DNA of 64,000 nucleotides from JBEBVQ01 sp964527735 (GTDB lineage: Bacteria; Bacteroidota; Bacteroidia; Chitinophagales; Chitinophagaceae): NCBI GenBank assembly GCA_964527735.1, contig CAZGPG010000001.1:248001-312000 (forward strand). Direction: 5' to 3'. A program made the translations under genes and the position numbers. The notes under the pieces were generated by a model. It was not told the origin of the DNA. It was given only the letters and a program-made list of their open reading frames with translations, and made no database searches. Numbering within the stretch: position 1 is the first letter of the stretch; each line of letters begins with the position of its first letter. Positions 7,627-16,205 of this stretch are shown one piece after another.

Positions 7627-9617
7627 ACGCGTTTCTTTTTTTCGTCGGGTAATATTTTCGGGAGTTTGGATTCCTTCCGGCGATGTTCAGATTCGTCGGC
7701 TATATGAAATTCTATATAAATATTGGTCCCCCTTCCCGGCGTTGAGCCTATGTGCATATTCCCGTTGAGTTCCTTCACTCTTCTTTCTATACTGTTTAGC
7801 CCCATGCCTGTGCTTTCAGTGCTGGTGTCGAAGCCTTTGCCATCGTCCTCGACGGTGATGTCCAGTACATCGCTGTGCCGGCTGAGCTGCACCAGTACTG
7901 CATTTGCACCGGCATGTTTCAGAACGTTCTGCAATAATTCCTGGATAATCCGGTATACAGCCAGCTGGAATCCGGGATCGAGGTTGCCGATATAGCCATA
8001 GTACTGGAAGTCCATTTTCAGACCTTCGTCGTTCTGGATGCCGCTGCAAAACATACGGATGGCTTCTACCAGGCCGTGACGCAGAATGAGTTCCGGCATC
8101 AGGTTGTGCGCGGTCTTGCGGACTTCGGTAATGGTATTATCAAGCAGGTCGCCGGCCTCCTGGTAAATATCGGTACCTGCAACCTCAGGCATCCTTTTTG
8201 CAAGGATGCGTAATTGCATCTTCAGTGTACTCAGCAGTCCGCCGATACCATCATGCAGCTCCCGTGCAATACGGGTTCGCTCTTTTTCCTCTCCTTCCGA
8301 CAGGGCCTGCCAGACGGCTATTTCCCGTTTCTGCTTTTCGGATCGTTGCCGGTTCCGGTAGCTGATGCGCAGGATGATGATGGTGGTAGCTGCAATGATC
8401 AGCACACCCCAGGTTACCAGGTTGTTCCTGATGATCTTAGCCCGCTGCCCGGCGATCATCAGTTCGTTTTCTGCAATTTCCTTGTCTTTCTGGGCCATCC
8501 GGTATTTTACCTCCAGCACATTAACGGCATTGAGCTTGTCCAGGTTGAGGATACTGTCTTTCAGGGCTGTGGCCAGCTCCTGGTGGGCAAAGGCCTGGTC
8601 GTAGTCTCCTGCCTTCCGGTAATACCGGGTCAGGCATTTGTGGATATCCACAAGCTCTTTGCGGGCATGCAGCCTGGTGGCGGTTTCCATTGCAACCGTC
8701 AGGTATTCCCGGGCCCGCGTATTATTGCCCGCATTGAGCTCGAGTGCGCCCATGGATATGGCGGCGCGCATTTTCCCTACCGGATAATCAGACGGCATAT
8801 CCAGCACTTGCCGGTAGCATTCCCTGGCCTGTTGGTGCTGGCCTTTTGCCTCGTAGATCATGCCGCTCAGGTGTATGGCATCGCATTGGGCGCTGAATTG
8901 GCGGAATTCTTCAGCCAGCTGGACAGACTGCCTGCATTTCGACAAAGCGTCATCATAAAGCTGCTTCCAGTATAGGATCCGTGCTTCGTTGAGGTACAGA
9001 TACGATAAATACCGGGTAATATCATGTTTGTAAGATACATCTTTTCCCTGCTGGATGTAGGTGAGCGCTTTCTCCATCTCTCCCATTTCGGAGAGGATAG
9101 CGCCGAAGTTATTTGCCGACCGGGCGATGAATGCATAGTCCTTGTTGTTGGTGGCGATGCTTGTTGCTTTGAAGCACCATTCCGCCGCTTCGTCGTAATT
9201 GCCTGTATGCAGGTAGATGGCCCCGAGGTTATTGTACAAAGTAGCCAGGCTCTTTCCTTCCGGTTCATTGATGTCGTGTAAATGATTGATGGCTTCGTGA
9301 ACGTACGTAAATCCGTCTGCATAGCGGGCATGACTAATGGATATAAAGCCCAGTCCGATCAGGCTTTCCGTAACTCCCAGGTCGTATCCTGTTTCCCTGC
9401 TTAGCTTAAGTGAACGCTTGTATAGATGAATGGCGCTGTCCGGTTCCTTCCATGACAGGCTATCTGCTTTTGTTTTCAGCCGGAATATCTCTATACTGTC
9501 GTCGGGCGCGACAACCGGACTCCCAGTGTTATTGTCGCTGCGGCAGGCATATAAGCTGCATAAAAAAGCACAGCAAATAAGAAGTCCGTTCAGTCCTATG
9601 TGTTTCCGTATGATCAC
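7623..9617 (-). CDS. TPR-repeat sensor histidine kinase (HisKA_3 type)
   Basis: About 664 residues. The N-terminus is a hydrophobic signal ending LCSLYAC, a plausible lipoprotein or signal-anchor cleavage site. Residues about 60-370 are tandem tetratricopeptide repeats, expected in the periplasm. A single membrane helix (VLIIAATTIIIL) precedes the cytosolic part: the HisKA_3 dimerisation domain with EKERTRIARELHDGIGG (His about 455) and an HATPase domain ending DDGKGFD...GMGLNSIERRV. I start at the GTG at 9617. A TTG at 9647 would extend the frame by 10 residues; no ATG is available before the signal. It forms an overlapping pair with the downstream regulator. Confidence 0.88.
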   Translation of the reverse strand: MIIRKHIGLNGLLICCAFLCSLYACRSDNNTGSPVVAPDDSIEIFRLKTKADSLSWKEPDSAIHLYKRSLKLSRETGYDLGVTESLIGLGFISISHARYADGFTYVHEAINHLHDINEPEGKSLATLYNNLGAIYLHTGNYDEAAEWCFKATSIATNNKDYAFIARSANNFGAILSEMGEMEKALTYIQQGKDVSYKHDITRYLSYLYLNEARILYWKQLYDDALSKCRQSVQLAEEFRQFSAQCDAIHLSGMIYEAKGQHQQARECYRQVLDMPSDYPVGKMRAAISMGALELNAGNNTRAREYLTVAMETATRLHARKELVDIHKCLTRYYRKAGDYDQAFAHQELATALKDSILNLDKLNAVNVLEVKYRMAQKDKEIAENELMIAGQRAKIIRNNLVTWGVLIIAATTIIILRISYRNRQRSEKQKREIAVWQALSEGEEKERTRIARELHDGIGGLLSTLKMQLRILAKRMPEVAGTDIYQEAGDLLDNTITEVRKTAHNLMPELILRHGLVEAIRMFCSGIQNDEGLKMDFQYYGYIGNLDPGFQLAVYRIIQELLQNVLKHAGANAVLVQLSRHSDVLDITVEDDGKGFDTSTESTGMGLNSIERRVKELNGNMHIGSTPGRGTNIYIEFHIADESEHRRKESKLPKILPDEKKKRV

Positions 9618-9728
9618 AATACGATATTCTGATGGGCAGTTATGCAATTTAACCGTTTATTCTCAGGTTGCTGCGCCGGTCGCCAAAAACTGTGGTTTCC
9701 ACCATCTCAAAAATTGCTATTTGCACCA

Positions 9729-9759
9729 TTGGCCGATAGTAGGACGAAAAATACCTTTG
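9729..9759 (+). promoter_or_regulatory. Predicted promoter for the T9SS beta-propeller gene
   Basis: TTG at 9729-9731, a 20-bp spacer and TACCTTTG at 9752-9759 match the Bacteroidota TTG/TAnnTTTG promoter closely. The start codon at 9858 would then have a leader of about 90 nt. Confidence 0.65.
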
Positions 9760-9857
9760 CTATAGATCGTTTTAAAGCCCTGCAGGCATGGTTATGATAC
9801 GCTACACTACACAATGCATGTGCAATGTGTCTATTGTTTACTAATAAACATTTTAAA

Positions 9858-11879
9858 ATGAAAAAGATATACATTGACAGGATAGTGCTTGTTTTAGTTT
9901 TGATACTGGGCGGCATTACCCTCCGGGTAAATGCCCAGCCTACATTTGAATGGGTGGTGAAAATGGGAAGCACTCAATTTGACCAGAGCTTGAATATAGC
10001 AGTCGATCAAAGTGGTAATACCTATACAACAGGTTTTTACAACGGCACAACGGCAACTTTTGGCACGTCCACAATTACCAGTCGCGGAAGTTCTGATGCC
10101 TTTCTGGCCAAATGTGATCCAGCCGGAAATTTTCTCTGGGCGAGGACCCTGGGCGGCGACGGTAATGATAACGGTAATAATGTAACTGTGGATAAAAAGG
10201 GGAATGTCTATGTGGTGGGCGGCTTTGGCTCTACCGATTTTGCACCCGATGGAAGTACACAAACATTTGCGGCCGCGAGCTGGAATAATGTGTATGTTGC
10301 CAAATATGATCCCAATGGCAATTTTCGCTGGGTGAAAACCATGGGAGGCAGCGACGGTGACTATTGTGACGGAGTGGCCGTGGACGATCAGGGTAATGTG
10401 TACCTGACGGGAAGCTATAACTCTTCTGATTTCAGCATGGGGGCTGCTTCCAATATACTACCTGCTGCCGTAAATGGAGACGCATACTTGGTGAAGCTTG
10501 ATTCCAATGGTGACTTAATTTGGGCAAAAAGTATAGGTGGTACGGATAACGACGATGCAAACGGAGTAATTGTGGATGGTTATAACAATGTATACGTAGT
10601 CGGCTTCTTTAATGGTTCAGCGAATTTCGACCCCAATGGTACAGCTATGCTTTCGGTGGCTGGAGTCAGCGATATTTTTCTGGCCAAGTATGATACGGCG
10701 GGTAATTACATCTGGGCCAGAAGAATGGGAGGCGCCGATGATGAGTATGGCTATGATGTGGCTGCCGACGCGATGGGTAACGTGTATGTGGCAGGCGCTT
10801 TCAACGGCACGATTTCTTTCGATGGTACTGCAGCTACCCTCAGTTCTTTCGCAGGACGAGATGGAGTTTTGGTGAAATATGATTCCGCTGGTAATTATGT
10901 CTGGTCTAAAAGTATCGGAGGTGCCAACTGGGATGAGATGTATGGTGTAGCTGTAGATGGTGGTAATAACGTTCACATAACGGGAGGATTTCAGGATGCA
11001 GTAGCGTTTGGTCCGGGAGTTACCCTTACTTCTGAGGGCGGCGGCGATGTCTTTGTAGCGAAATATGACCCCGCCGGAGATTACATCTGGGCGAAAAATA
11101 TGGGAGGCACTGGCTTCGACCGGGGGAACGGGATAGCCGTCGATGGTAGTGGCAGCATATATGCTACCGGGTATTTCCTGTCCGATCCGGCAGATTTCAA
11201 TATAGGCGGCGCCAATGGCCAGCTTAGTCCCGAAGGGGCGGATGGATTTATTGTAAAGTTCGTTTGTGGAGACACTACTTCTGCCCAATTGGTATTTGAA
11301 GAATGTGGTGGAAGTTTTACGGTAAATGGTACAGTATATACCGCAAGTGGAACGTACACCCAGGTGCTCCCCAATGCCGCAGGTTGCGACAGTACCCTCA
11401 CCATTGAGCTTACCCTTAATCCGATAGATACACCCCAACTCACCGTGGATGAATATGAGTTGGGTGTAGTGCAGACATACGATACATATCAGTGGATAGA
11501 TGAAGACGGGGATATTTTTGGCGCTACAAATCCTACCTACACGGTTACAGCCAATGGTAAGTACTCCGTGAGGACAACTGACGGAAACGGTTGCGAAGCG
11601 GTATCCACGATCTACGAGGTCACCAACGTATCTGTAAATGATGTAGCCGGGTGGGGAAGGCATATCCGGGTTTATCCCAATCCGGTGCATGATATGATTT
11701 ATGTCAGCAGCCCATTGCCGGTAAACCTTTCACTGAGCAGCATCGACGGACGCGTCCTGCTCCGGGTAACTGATGCCGGAACGGTTGATATAGGCAGCCT
11801 GGCACAAGGGGTTTATCTGCTGCGGATTATGGATATGGAAGGAAAGCTGATCAGGACAGACCGGATACTGAAACAGTAA
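9858..11879 (+). CDS. Secreted SBBP beta-propeller protein with T9SS type A sorting domain
   Basis: A 673-residue exported protein. The signal peptide MKKIYIDRIVLVLVLILGG ends near VNAQ. Residues about 45-480 are tandem SBBP-type beta-propeller repeats, each with a D.(A/Q)GN(V/I)Y.(T/A)G core followed by FLAKYD and W(A/V)K.(M/I)GG. A Cys-containing linker region with GCDSTL-type motifs follows. The last 75 residues (RVYPNPVHDMIYV ... GVYLLRI ... RTDRILKQ) are a T9SS type A C-terminal sorting domain, so the protein is expected to cross the outer membrane and be cell-surface-anchored or released. I use the ATG at 9858, which puts the signal peptide at the very N-terminus. A strong terminator follows, so it is monocistronic. 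The ligand is unknown. Confidence 0.9.
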   Translation: MKKIYIDRIVLVLVLILGGITLRVNAQPTFEWVVKMGSTQFDQSLNIAVDQSGNTYTTGFYNGTTATFGTSTITSRGSSDAFLAKCDPAGNFLWARTLGGDGNDNGNNVTVDKKGNVYVVGGFGSTDFAPDGSTQTFAAASWNNVYVAKYDPNGNFRWVKTMGGSDGDYCDGVAVDDQGNVYLTGSYNSSDFSMGAASNILPAAVNGDAYLVKLDSNGDLIWAKSIGGTDNDDANGVIVDGYNNVYVVGFFNGSANFDPNGTAMLSVAGVSDIFLAKYDTAGNYIWARRMGGADDEYGYDVAADAMGNVYVAGAFNGTISFDGTAATLSSFAGRDGVLVKYDSAGNYVWSKSIGGANWDEMYGVAVDGGNNVHITGGFQDAVAFGPGVTLTSEGGGDVFVAKYDPAGDYIWAKNMGGTGFDRGNGIAVDGSGSIYATGYFLSDPADFNIGGANGQLSPEGADGFIVKFVCGDTTSAQLVFEECGGSFTVNGTVYTASGTYTQVLPNAAGCDSTLTIELTLNPIDTPQLTVDEYELGVVQTYDTYQWIDEDGDIFGATNPTYTVTANGKYSVRTTDGNGCEAVSTIYEVTNVSVNDVAGWGRHIRVYPNPVHDMIYVSSPLPVNLSLSSIDGRVLLRVTDAGTVDIGSLAQGVYLLRIMDMEGKLIRTDRILKQ

Positions 11880-11900
11880 CGGAAGCTATTTTGAATCAGG

Positions 11901-11939
11901 AAAAGCGGTTGTCGCCGGGAGGGAGACAACCGCTTTTTT
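11901..11939 (+). terminator. Rho-independent terminator after the beta-propeller gene
   Basis: AAAAGCGGTTGTC (11901-11913) pairs perfectly with GACAACCGCTTTT (11925-11937) around an 11-nt loop and continues into a T-run. The complementary A-run makes it potentially bidirectional. It lies 21 bp after the stop codon. Confidence 0.88.
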
Positions 11940-11976
11940 GTGTCCGGCACGAAACGATTTACTTTGCTTACTCACG

Positions 11977-12004
11977 TTGATAAAGATCAGTTTCCTTAAC
12001 TTTA
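11977..12004 (+). promoter_or_regulatory. Possible promoter for the pirin gene
   Basis: TTG (11977-11979), a 17-bp spacer and TAACTTTA (11997-12004) resemble the Bacteroidota promoter, with one mismatch in the -7 element (final A for G). It is correctly placed between the upstream terminator and the start at 12021. Confidence 0.4.
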
Positions 12005-12020
12005 TCCCAAACTGTGACCC

Positions 12021-13151
12021 ATGAGTAAACGCATGTCGAGAAGAGGGCTGCTGAGAGGCATACTGACCAGTTCTGCTTCTCTGCTGACTGTGCCCTGGCT
12101 GGCACAGGGTATGGAACGGATTGAAGCTAACGCAGCAGATCCCGGCGCCATAAGGCGTCAGTTCCCGCTGGGCTTTCAGTGGGAAACCCAGGATCCGTTT
12201 CTGTTCTGTGTGCATCACGAAGATCATTTCCCGAAGGGAAATGCGCAGATGGGGCCCGACAAAACCTATTTCAAAGGCAGGCACATGGGTGATGATTTTA
12301 TCATCAAAGACGGTTTCAGAATGTATCATGGCAAGACCGTTCCGGGTTTTCCGGGCCATCCCCACAGAGGTTTTGAAACCATCACCGTGGTGCGCAAAGG
12401 CTTTGTAGATCATGCAGATTCCATCGGCGCTGCCGGCAGATATGGTGATGGCGATGTGCAATGGATGACGGCCGGCAAAGGCGTACAGCATTCTGAAATG
12501 TTCCCCCTGTTGTCGGATAAGGCCGATAACCCGATGGAATTGTTTCAGGTGTGGCTAAACCTGCCGAAGAAGCATAAAATGGTAGAGCCGCATTTTAAAA
12601 TGCTATGGCGGGAGTCTATTCCTTACCTGCGTTTCGATAAGGATAAGGTATTGGTGGAGCTGATAGCAGGCCGGTGGGGCAAGCATCAAGCGGTGCCCCC
12701 TCCGCCCGGATCATGGGCTGCGGCTGCAGAAAACGAAGTGCTGATCGTCAACATCAAAATGGAGCCACATGCTTCTGTGACCCTTCCGGTAGCAAAAAAT
12801 GACATCAACAGAAGCCTGTATTTTTATGAAGGTGGCCGGCTGACGATCAATGACACTGATTTCACTTCCTACACCGGAGTATTCCTGAATGCCGGCGTCA
12901 CAACAACACTTAAATCGGGGGATACGCCGGTGAGTATTTTTATCCTGCAGGGACGGCCGATAAAAGAGGAGGTAATGCAGTATGGGCCTTTCGTGATGAA
13001 TACCAAGCAGGAAATACAACAGGCTTTTGAGGATTATCACAAAACGAAATTCGGAGGATGGCCCTGGCCGAAATACGATCAGGTGCATGACCGTTCCAAA
13101 GGCCGGTTTGCCCGTCATGCAGATGGCAGGGAAGAGATTAAAGGTGTTTGA
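12021..13151 (+). CDS. Pirin-family cupin with Tat-type signal sequence
   Basis: A 376-residue bicupin of the pirin family. The N-terminal cupin has the metal ligands in the usual context: HPHRGFET (His113, His115) and GKGVQHSEM (His157, Glu159). Some family members have quercetinase activity or act as metal-dependent cofactors. Unusually, about 40 residues precede the pirin fold, starting MSKRMSRRGLLRG with a twin-arginine motif (SRRGLL) and a hydrophobic stretch (ILTSSASLLTVPWLA), which looks like a Tat export signal. Pirins are normally cytosolic and near 230-300 residues. The gene stands alone between a terminator and the ABC transporter genes. Confidence 0.9.
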   Translation: MSKRMSRRGLLRGILTSSASLLTVPWLAQGMERIEANAADPGAIRRQFPLGFQWETQDPFLFCVHHEDHFPKGNAQMGPDKTYFKGRHMGDDFIIKDGFRMYHGKTVPGFPGHPHRGFETITVVRKGFVDHADSIGAAGRYGDGDVQWMTAGKGVQHSEMFPLLSDKADNPMELFQVWLNLPKKHKMVEPHFKMLWRESIPYLRFDKDKVLVELIAGRWGKHQAVPPPPGSWAAAAENEVLIVNIKMEPHASVTLPVAKNDINRSLYFYEGGRLTINDTDFTSYTGVFLNAGVTTTLKSGDTPVSIFILQGRPIKEEVMQYGPFVMNTKQEIQQAFEDYHKTKFGGWPWPKYDQVHDRSKGRFARHADGREEIKGV

Positions 13152-13244
13152 TGATCATCTTCATTTTTTCGGTGAATTAAATTTTAATACTATTGTACTC
13201 CATGCCGCAGGTGAAGCATGCCTGTTGCCTATAATATAATCTCT

Positions 13245-14180
13245 ATGGCATTACTGGAATTACAGCATATCAAAAAATATTACACCAATCAACGCGCAGT
13301 TGATGATGTCAGCTTTTCAATAGAGCCTGGCAGCATATTCGGATTGCTGGGTCCCAACGGGGCGGGCAAGACAACCCTGCTCCGGATGATCACAGGTATT
13401 CTTTTTCCCGACGAGGGGAGCATAACGCTGGATGGCAAGACCTTCGATCAACGCACCGATATGCAGCATATCGGGTATATGCCGGAAGAGCGGGGCCTTT
13501 ACAAGAAGATGAAAGTAGGTGAGCATGCCCGTTACCTCGGCCGGCTGAAAGGACTAAGTGCAGCGGTGACGGATGAGCGTATCAAATTCTGGTTCGAAAA
13601 GTTTGAAATGCAAACATGGTGGAATAAGAAAGTCAGCGATTTGAGCAAAGGCATGAGTCAGAAGTTTCAATTCGTTACCACTATACTACATAATCCCAAG
13701 CTGATCATCCTCGATGAGCCGTTCAGCGGGCTGGATCCGGTTAATGCCAACCTGATCAAGGATGAAATCTTCGATCTTGCACGGCAGGGGCGGACGATCA
13801 TCTTCAGTACCCACCGCATGGAGCAGGTGGAGGAGATTTGCGACCATATTATACTCATGAATAAAGGGCAAAAGATACTTGAGGGCAGTGTAACAGATGT
13901 ACGGCAGCAGTTTAAAGAAAATTTGTTCCTGATTGAGCTGGGATCTGTGCCGTCGATCACCGGACAGGATGTTTTTGAAGTAGTACGGCAGGAAGGGACT
14001 ACGCTTACGGTTAAGATCCACGAAGGATATTCGTCCAATGATATCCTGGGCTATTTTATAGCGGCAAAATCAAACATCCTGTCTTTCCGGGAAATTCTCC
14101 CCACACTCAATGAGGTGTTTATCCGACTGGTAACGGATACGCCTGCCGCACGCCAATTCGAAATCGCAGACACCATCTGA
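13245..14180 (+). CDS. ABC transporter ATP-binding protein (NatA-like exporter)
   Basis: A 311-residue ABC ATPase. Walker A is GPNGAGKTT (residues 36-44), the Q-loop region is replaced by GYMPEERGLY, the signature is LSKGMSQK, Walker B is LIILDEPFSGLDP, and the switch histidine is in STHRMEQ. This pattern, with EERGLY after the Q-loop, is typical of NatA/EcsA-like exporters. The ATG at 13245 (MALLELQHIKK) is the natural start; an upstream in-frame ATG at 13218 adds nine unlikely residues. The gene lies 13 bp before the matching permease, and the two together should form an ABC-2 type efflux system. Sodium or drug export is a family-based guess only. Confidence 0.92.
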   Translation: MALLELQHIKKYYTNQRAVDDVSFSIEPGSIFGLLGPNGAGKTTLLRMITGILFPDEGSITLDGKTFDQRTDMQHIGYMPEERGLYKKMKVGEHARYLGRLKGLSAAVTDERIKFWFEKFEMQTWWNKKVSDLSKGMSQKFQFVTTILHNPKLIILDEPFSGLDPVNANLIKDEIFDLARQGRTIIFSTHRMEQVEEICDHIILMNKGQKILEGSVTDVRQQFKENLFLIELGSVPSITGQDVFEVVRQEGTTLTVKIHEGYSSNDILGYFIAAKSNILSFREILPTLNEVFIRLVTDTPAARQFEIADTI

Positions 14181-14193
14181 AAACGCCCGATCC

Positions 14194-15504
14194 ATGAACA
14201 AGACACTGATCATTATAAAAAGAGAATACCTCACCCGTATCCGTAATAAAGCGTTTATATTCTCGACGCTGTTTACCCCTTTGTTCTTTTTCGGCATCAT
14301 TGCGCTGAGCACATACATGAGTATCAAAAGCACTGAAGAGCTGAATATTGCTGTGCACGACGAAAGCGGTCTGTTTGCCGGTCAGTTGGAAGACAGCAAG
14401 AAGATCCGGTACCATTTTGTGCCGAAAGAAGTCTTTGATGTAGTACTGATGCCGGAAGACGAATCCACAGCTTTTGATGGCGGGCTGTTCATTCCGGTAA
14501 TAGATGTAGACAGGCCTGCCGGCATTACCTATACATCCCGGAAGCAGATGGGGATGATTTCACAGGAAAAGGTAAATGATGATCTGAATGGTGTGCTGGA
14601 GCGCATCCGGATGATCCGTGCGGATATCGACACGGTAAGGCTGGCAGCAGTAAAGGCGAATCCTATTTCCCTGGTGCAGAAATCCATTGGTGAGGATGGC
14701 ACGGATAAAGAGGCCAATGCCGGAGTGTCGCTGATTGCCGGGTATGGCGCCGGGTTCCTGATCTATTTTATTATCCTGATTTATGGCAGTATGGTGATGC
14801 GCGGTGTGATGGAAGAGAAGACCAACCGTATTGCCGAAGTGATCGTCTCTTCCGTGCGGCCGGTGCAGCTCATGATGGGAAAGATCATTGGTATCGGCGC
14901 TGTGGGTATTACGCAGTTCCTGATCTGGCTGGTGCTATTGGTGGTGGGCTACAGCGTGCTGATGTCGTTTGTATCTCCGGATACCATACAGCAGGTGGCA
15001 GATGCGCAGCAGTCCGGGCCGGGCATGGAGGCTGCGCAGCAATTGCAGCTCGCTACGGCACAGCTTAATATTCCCTTATTGCTGGGCGCGTTTCTGTTCT
15101 ATTTCCTGGGCGGATATTTGTTTTACGCCTCCCTGTTTGCCGCAGTGGGCAGCGCGGTCAATGATGATCCGCAGGATGCGCAGACCATGATGATGCCGGT
15201 CACGATGCCGATCATCCTTTCCATTGTAGTGCTCACCAGTGCGATCAACAACCCCGGCGGGCCGCTGGCCTTCTGGTGCAGCATCATTCCGTTTACTTCA
15301 CCGGTGATCATGATGGCGCGGCTTCCGTTTGGAGTACCGGGCACCGTTCCCTGGTGGGAGCTTGGATTGTCTGTAGTGGTATTGACGGGCAGTTTCCTGT
15401 TCACGACCTGGCTGAGCGCGCGTATATACCGCACGGGTATCCTGCTGTACGGTAAGAAGGTGACGTGGAAGGAAATGTTCAGGTGGGCATTCTCGAAGCA
15501 GTAA
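14194..15504 (+). CDS. ABC-2 type transporter permease (NatB-like)
   Basis: A 436-residue membrane protein partner of the upstream ATPase. It has one N-terminal membrane helix (FIFSTLFTPLFFFGIIAL), a large extracytoplasmic domain of about 150 residues, then five or so C-terminal helices beginning at AGYGAGFLIYFIILIYGSMVM. The conserved cytoplasmic loop GVMEEKTNRIAEVIVSSVRP that contacts the ATPase is present. The fold and topology match the NatB/YhaP ABC-2 permease group. The substrate is unknown. No third component is encoded nearby. Confidence 0.9.
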   Translation: MNKTLIIIKREYLTRIRNKAFIFSTLFTPLFFFGIIALSTYMSIKSTEELNIAVHDESGLFAGQLEDSKKIRYHFVPKEVFDVVLMPEDESTAFDGGLFIPVIDVDRPAGITYTSRKQMGMISQEKVNDDLNGVLERIRMIRADIDTVRLAAVKANPISLVQKSIGEDGTDKEANAGVSLIAGYGAGFLIYFIILIYGSMVMRGVMEEKTNRIAEVIVSSVRPVQLMMGKIIGIGAVGITQFLIWLVLLVVGYSVLMSFVSPDTIQQVADAQQSGPGMEAAQQLQLATAQLNIPLLLGAFLFYFLGGYLFYASLFAAVGSAVNDDPQDAQTMMMPVTMPIILSIVVLTSAINNPGGPLAFWCSIIPFTSPVIMMARLPFGVPGTVPWWELGLSVVVLTGSFLFTTWLSARIYRTGILLYGKKVTWKEMFRWAFSKQ

Positions 15505-15556
15505 GGATCTGCCGATCTGCCGGCACAACACCAATAAAAACCGGCCAGTCCCGCCG

Positions 15557-15826
15557 CTATGGATGAAAACCGATTTCTAAGATCACAATTTGTGATCTTA
15601 AAGGATCATGAACCTCTGAAGAGGAGCTCCGTAATTTCACCTCGTTCCATTCTTCGCGGGTAAGCTGAAACATAAAATCATCCGGAAAACGTTTCAGATT
15701 CCGCTTTACAGCCTGGTTAAATACACGGGTTTCCACCTCATACAACGCTGCCAGATCGCGATCCAGCATTACCCGTGCACCTCTTATTTCGTATATCCTG
15801 TTCTGGATGCTTTGAATTATCTGCAT
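15557..15826 (-). CDS. ORF6N-domain protein, C-terminally truncated
   Basis: An 89-residue protein starting MQIIQSIQNRIYEIRG and continuing MLDRDLAALYEVETRVFNQ and RFPDDFMFQLTREEW, which is the ORF6N (KilA-N-associated) DNA-binding domain found in phage-derived and chromosomal Bacteroidota proteins. Family members usually continue for about another 80-100 residues after the LRSQ block (a YLPYAFTEQG-type motif and a helical tail). Here the frame ends 11 residues after LRSQ, and I find no continuation in any frame downstream. The last codons overlap AAGATCACA-ATT-TGTGATCTT, an inverted repeat. It is probably a decayed gene. It has no nearby phage genes. Confidence 0.7.
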   Translation of the reverse strand: MQIIQSIQNRIYEIRGARVMLDRDLAALYEVETRVFNQAVKRNLKRFPDDFMFQLTREEWNEVKLRSSSSEVHDPLRSQIVILEIGFHP

Positions 15827-15953
15827 AATTGTTTCTTTATTTCAATTTACTGATAACCATTATATTAAAACACTTTTTTACAAAAAGCAGTTATTCCGGA
15901 TGGAATAACCGCCTTACTCAATATAGATCAACATACATAACACGTGGTCAACC

Positions 15954-16105
15954 CACCTCCGGCCTTGGAGCCAATGGCGTAAAAAAATGATGGAATGAAG
16001 CGGCCAAACAAATCCCTGTTCGAAGAACGCAGCGAAGCGGAGTTCAAGTTTGGATTTGTTTAGCGAAATGGAATCATTTTTTAGCCAATTGGATCCCAGC
16101 CGGTG
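15954..16105. repeat. About 150-bp imperfect palindrome (MITE-like or structured element)
   Basis: The left arm (from CACC at 15954 through GGAGCCAAT, a run of A, ATGAT and CCAAACAAATCC) is matched by the reverse complement of the right arm (ending GGTG at 16105, with ATTGGATCC, ATCATTTTTTAGCC and GGATTTGTTTAGC). The centre lies near 16030, with a smaller GAAC/GTTC pairing inside. The arms are about 60-70 bp with scattered mismatches. No ORF in it is convincing. It fits a miniature mobile element or a long stem-loop RNA. The surrounding gene-free DNA from 15827 to 16205 holds nothing else I can name. Confidence 0.55.
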
Positions 16106-16166
16106 ACTTTTTATTCGCCAATCAATTATTTTTCAAAGGTGCTCATGAGCTCCCTACGGTCGGTTG

Positions 16167-16194
16167 CTTCTTTTTTTGTCCAGAAAAAAAGAAG
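16167..16194. terminator. A/T-rich hairpin, possible bidirectional terminator
   Basis: CTTCTTTTTTT (16167-16177) and AAAAAAAGAAG (16184-16194) pair perfectly around GTCCAG. It lies 12 bp beyond the 3' end of the minus-strand gene ending at 16206. The stem is weak in GC, so termination is only a possibility. Confidence 0.35.
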
Positions 16195-16205
16195 GTGCAA
16201 CACAC

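Noticed and set aside
10617..11690. A 357-codon open frame on the minus strand opposite the beta-propeller gene
   Set aside because: It mirrors the repeats of the real gene in the antisense frame and has no signal, domain or plausible start context. The plus strand has a signal peptide, repeats and a T9SS tail.
15580..15600. TCACA-ATT-TGTGA inverted repeat as a CRP-type site
   Set aside because: Half-sites are in the reverse order and spacing for CRP, and it lies in the last codons of the truncated ORF6N gene rather than in a promoter.
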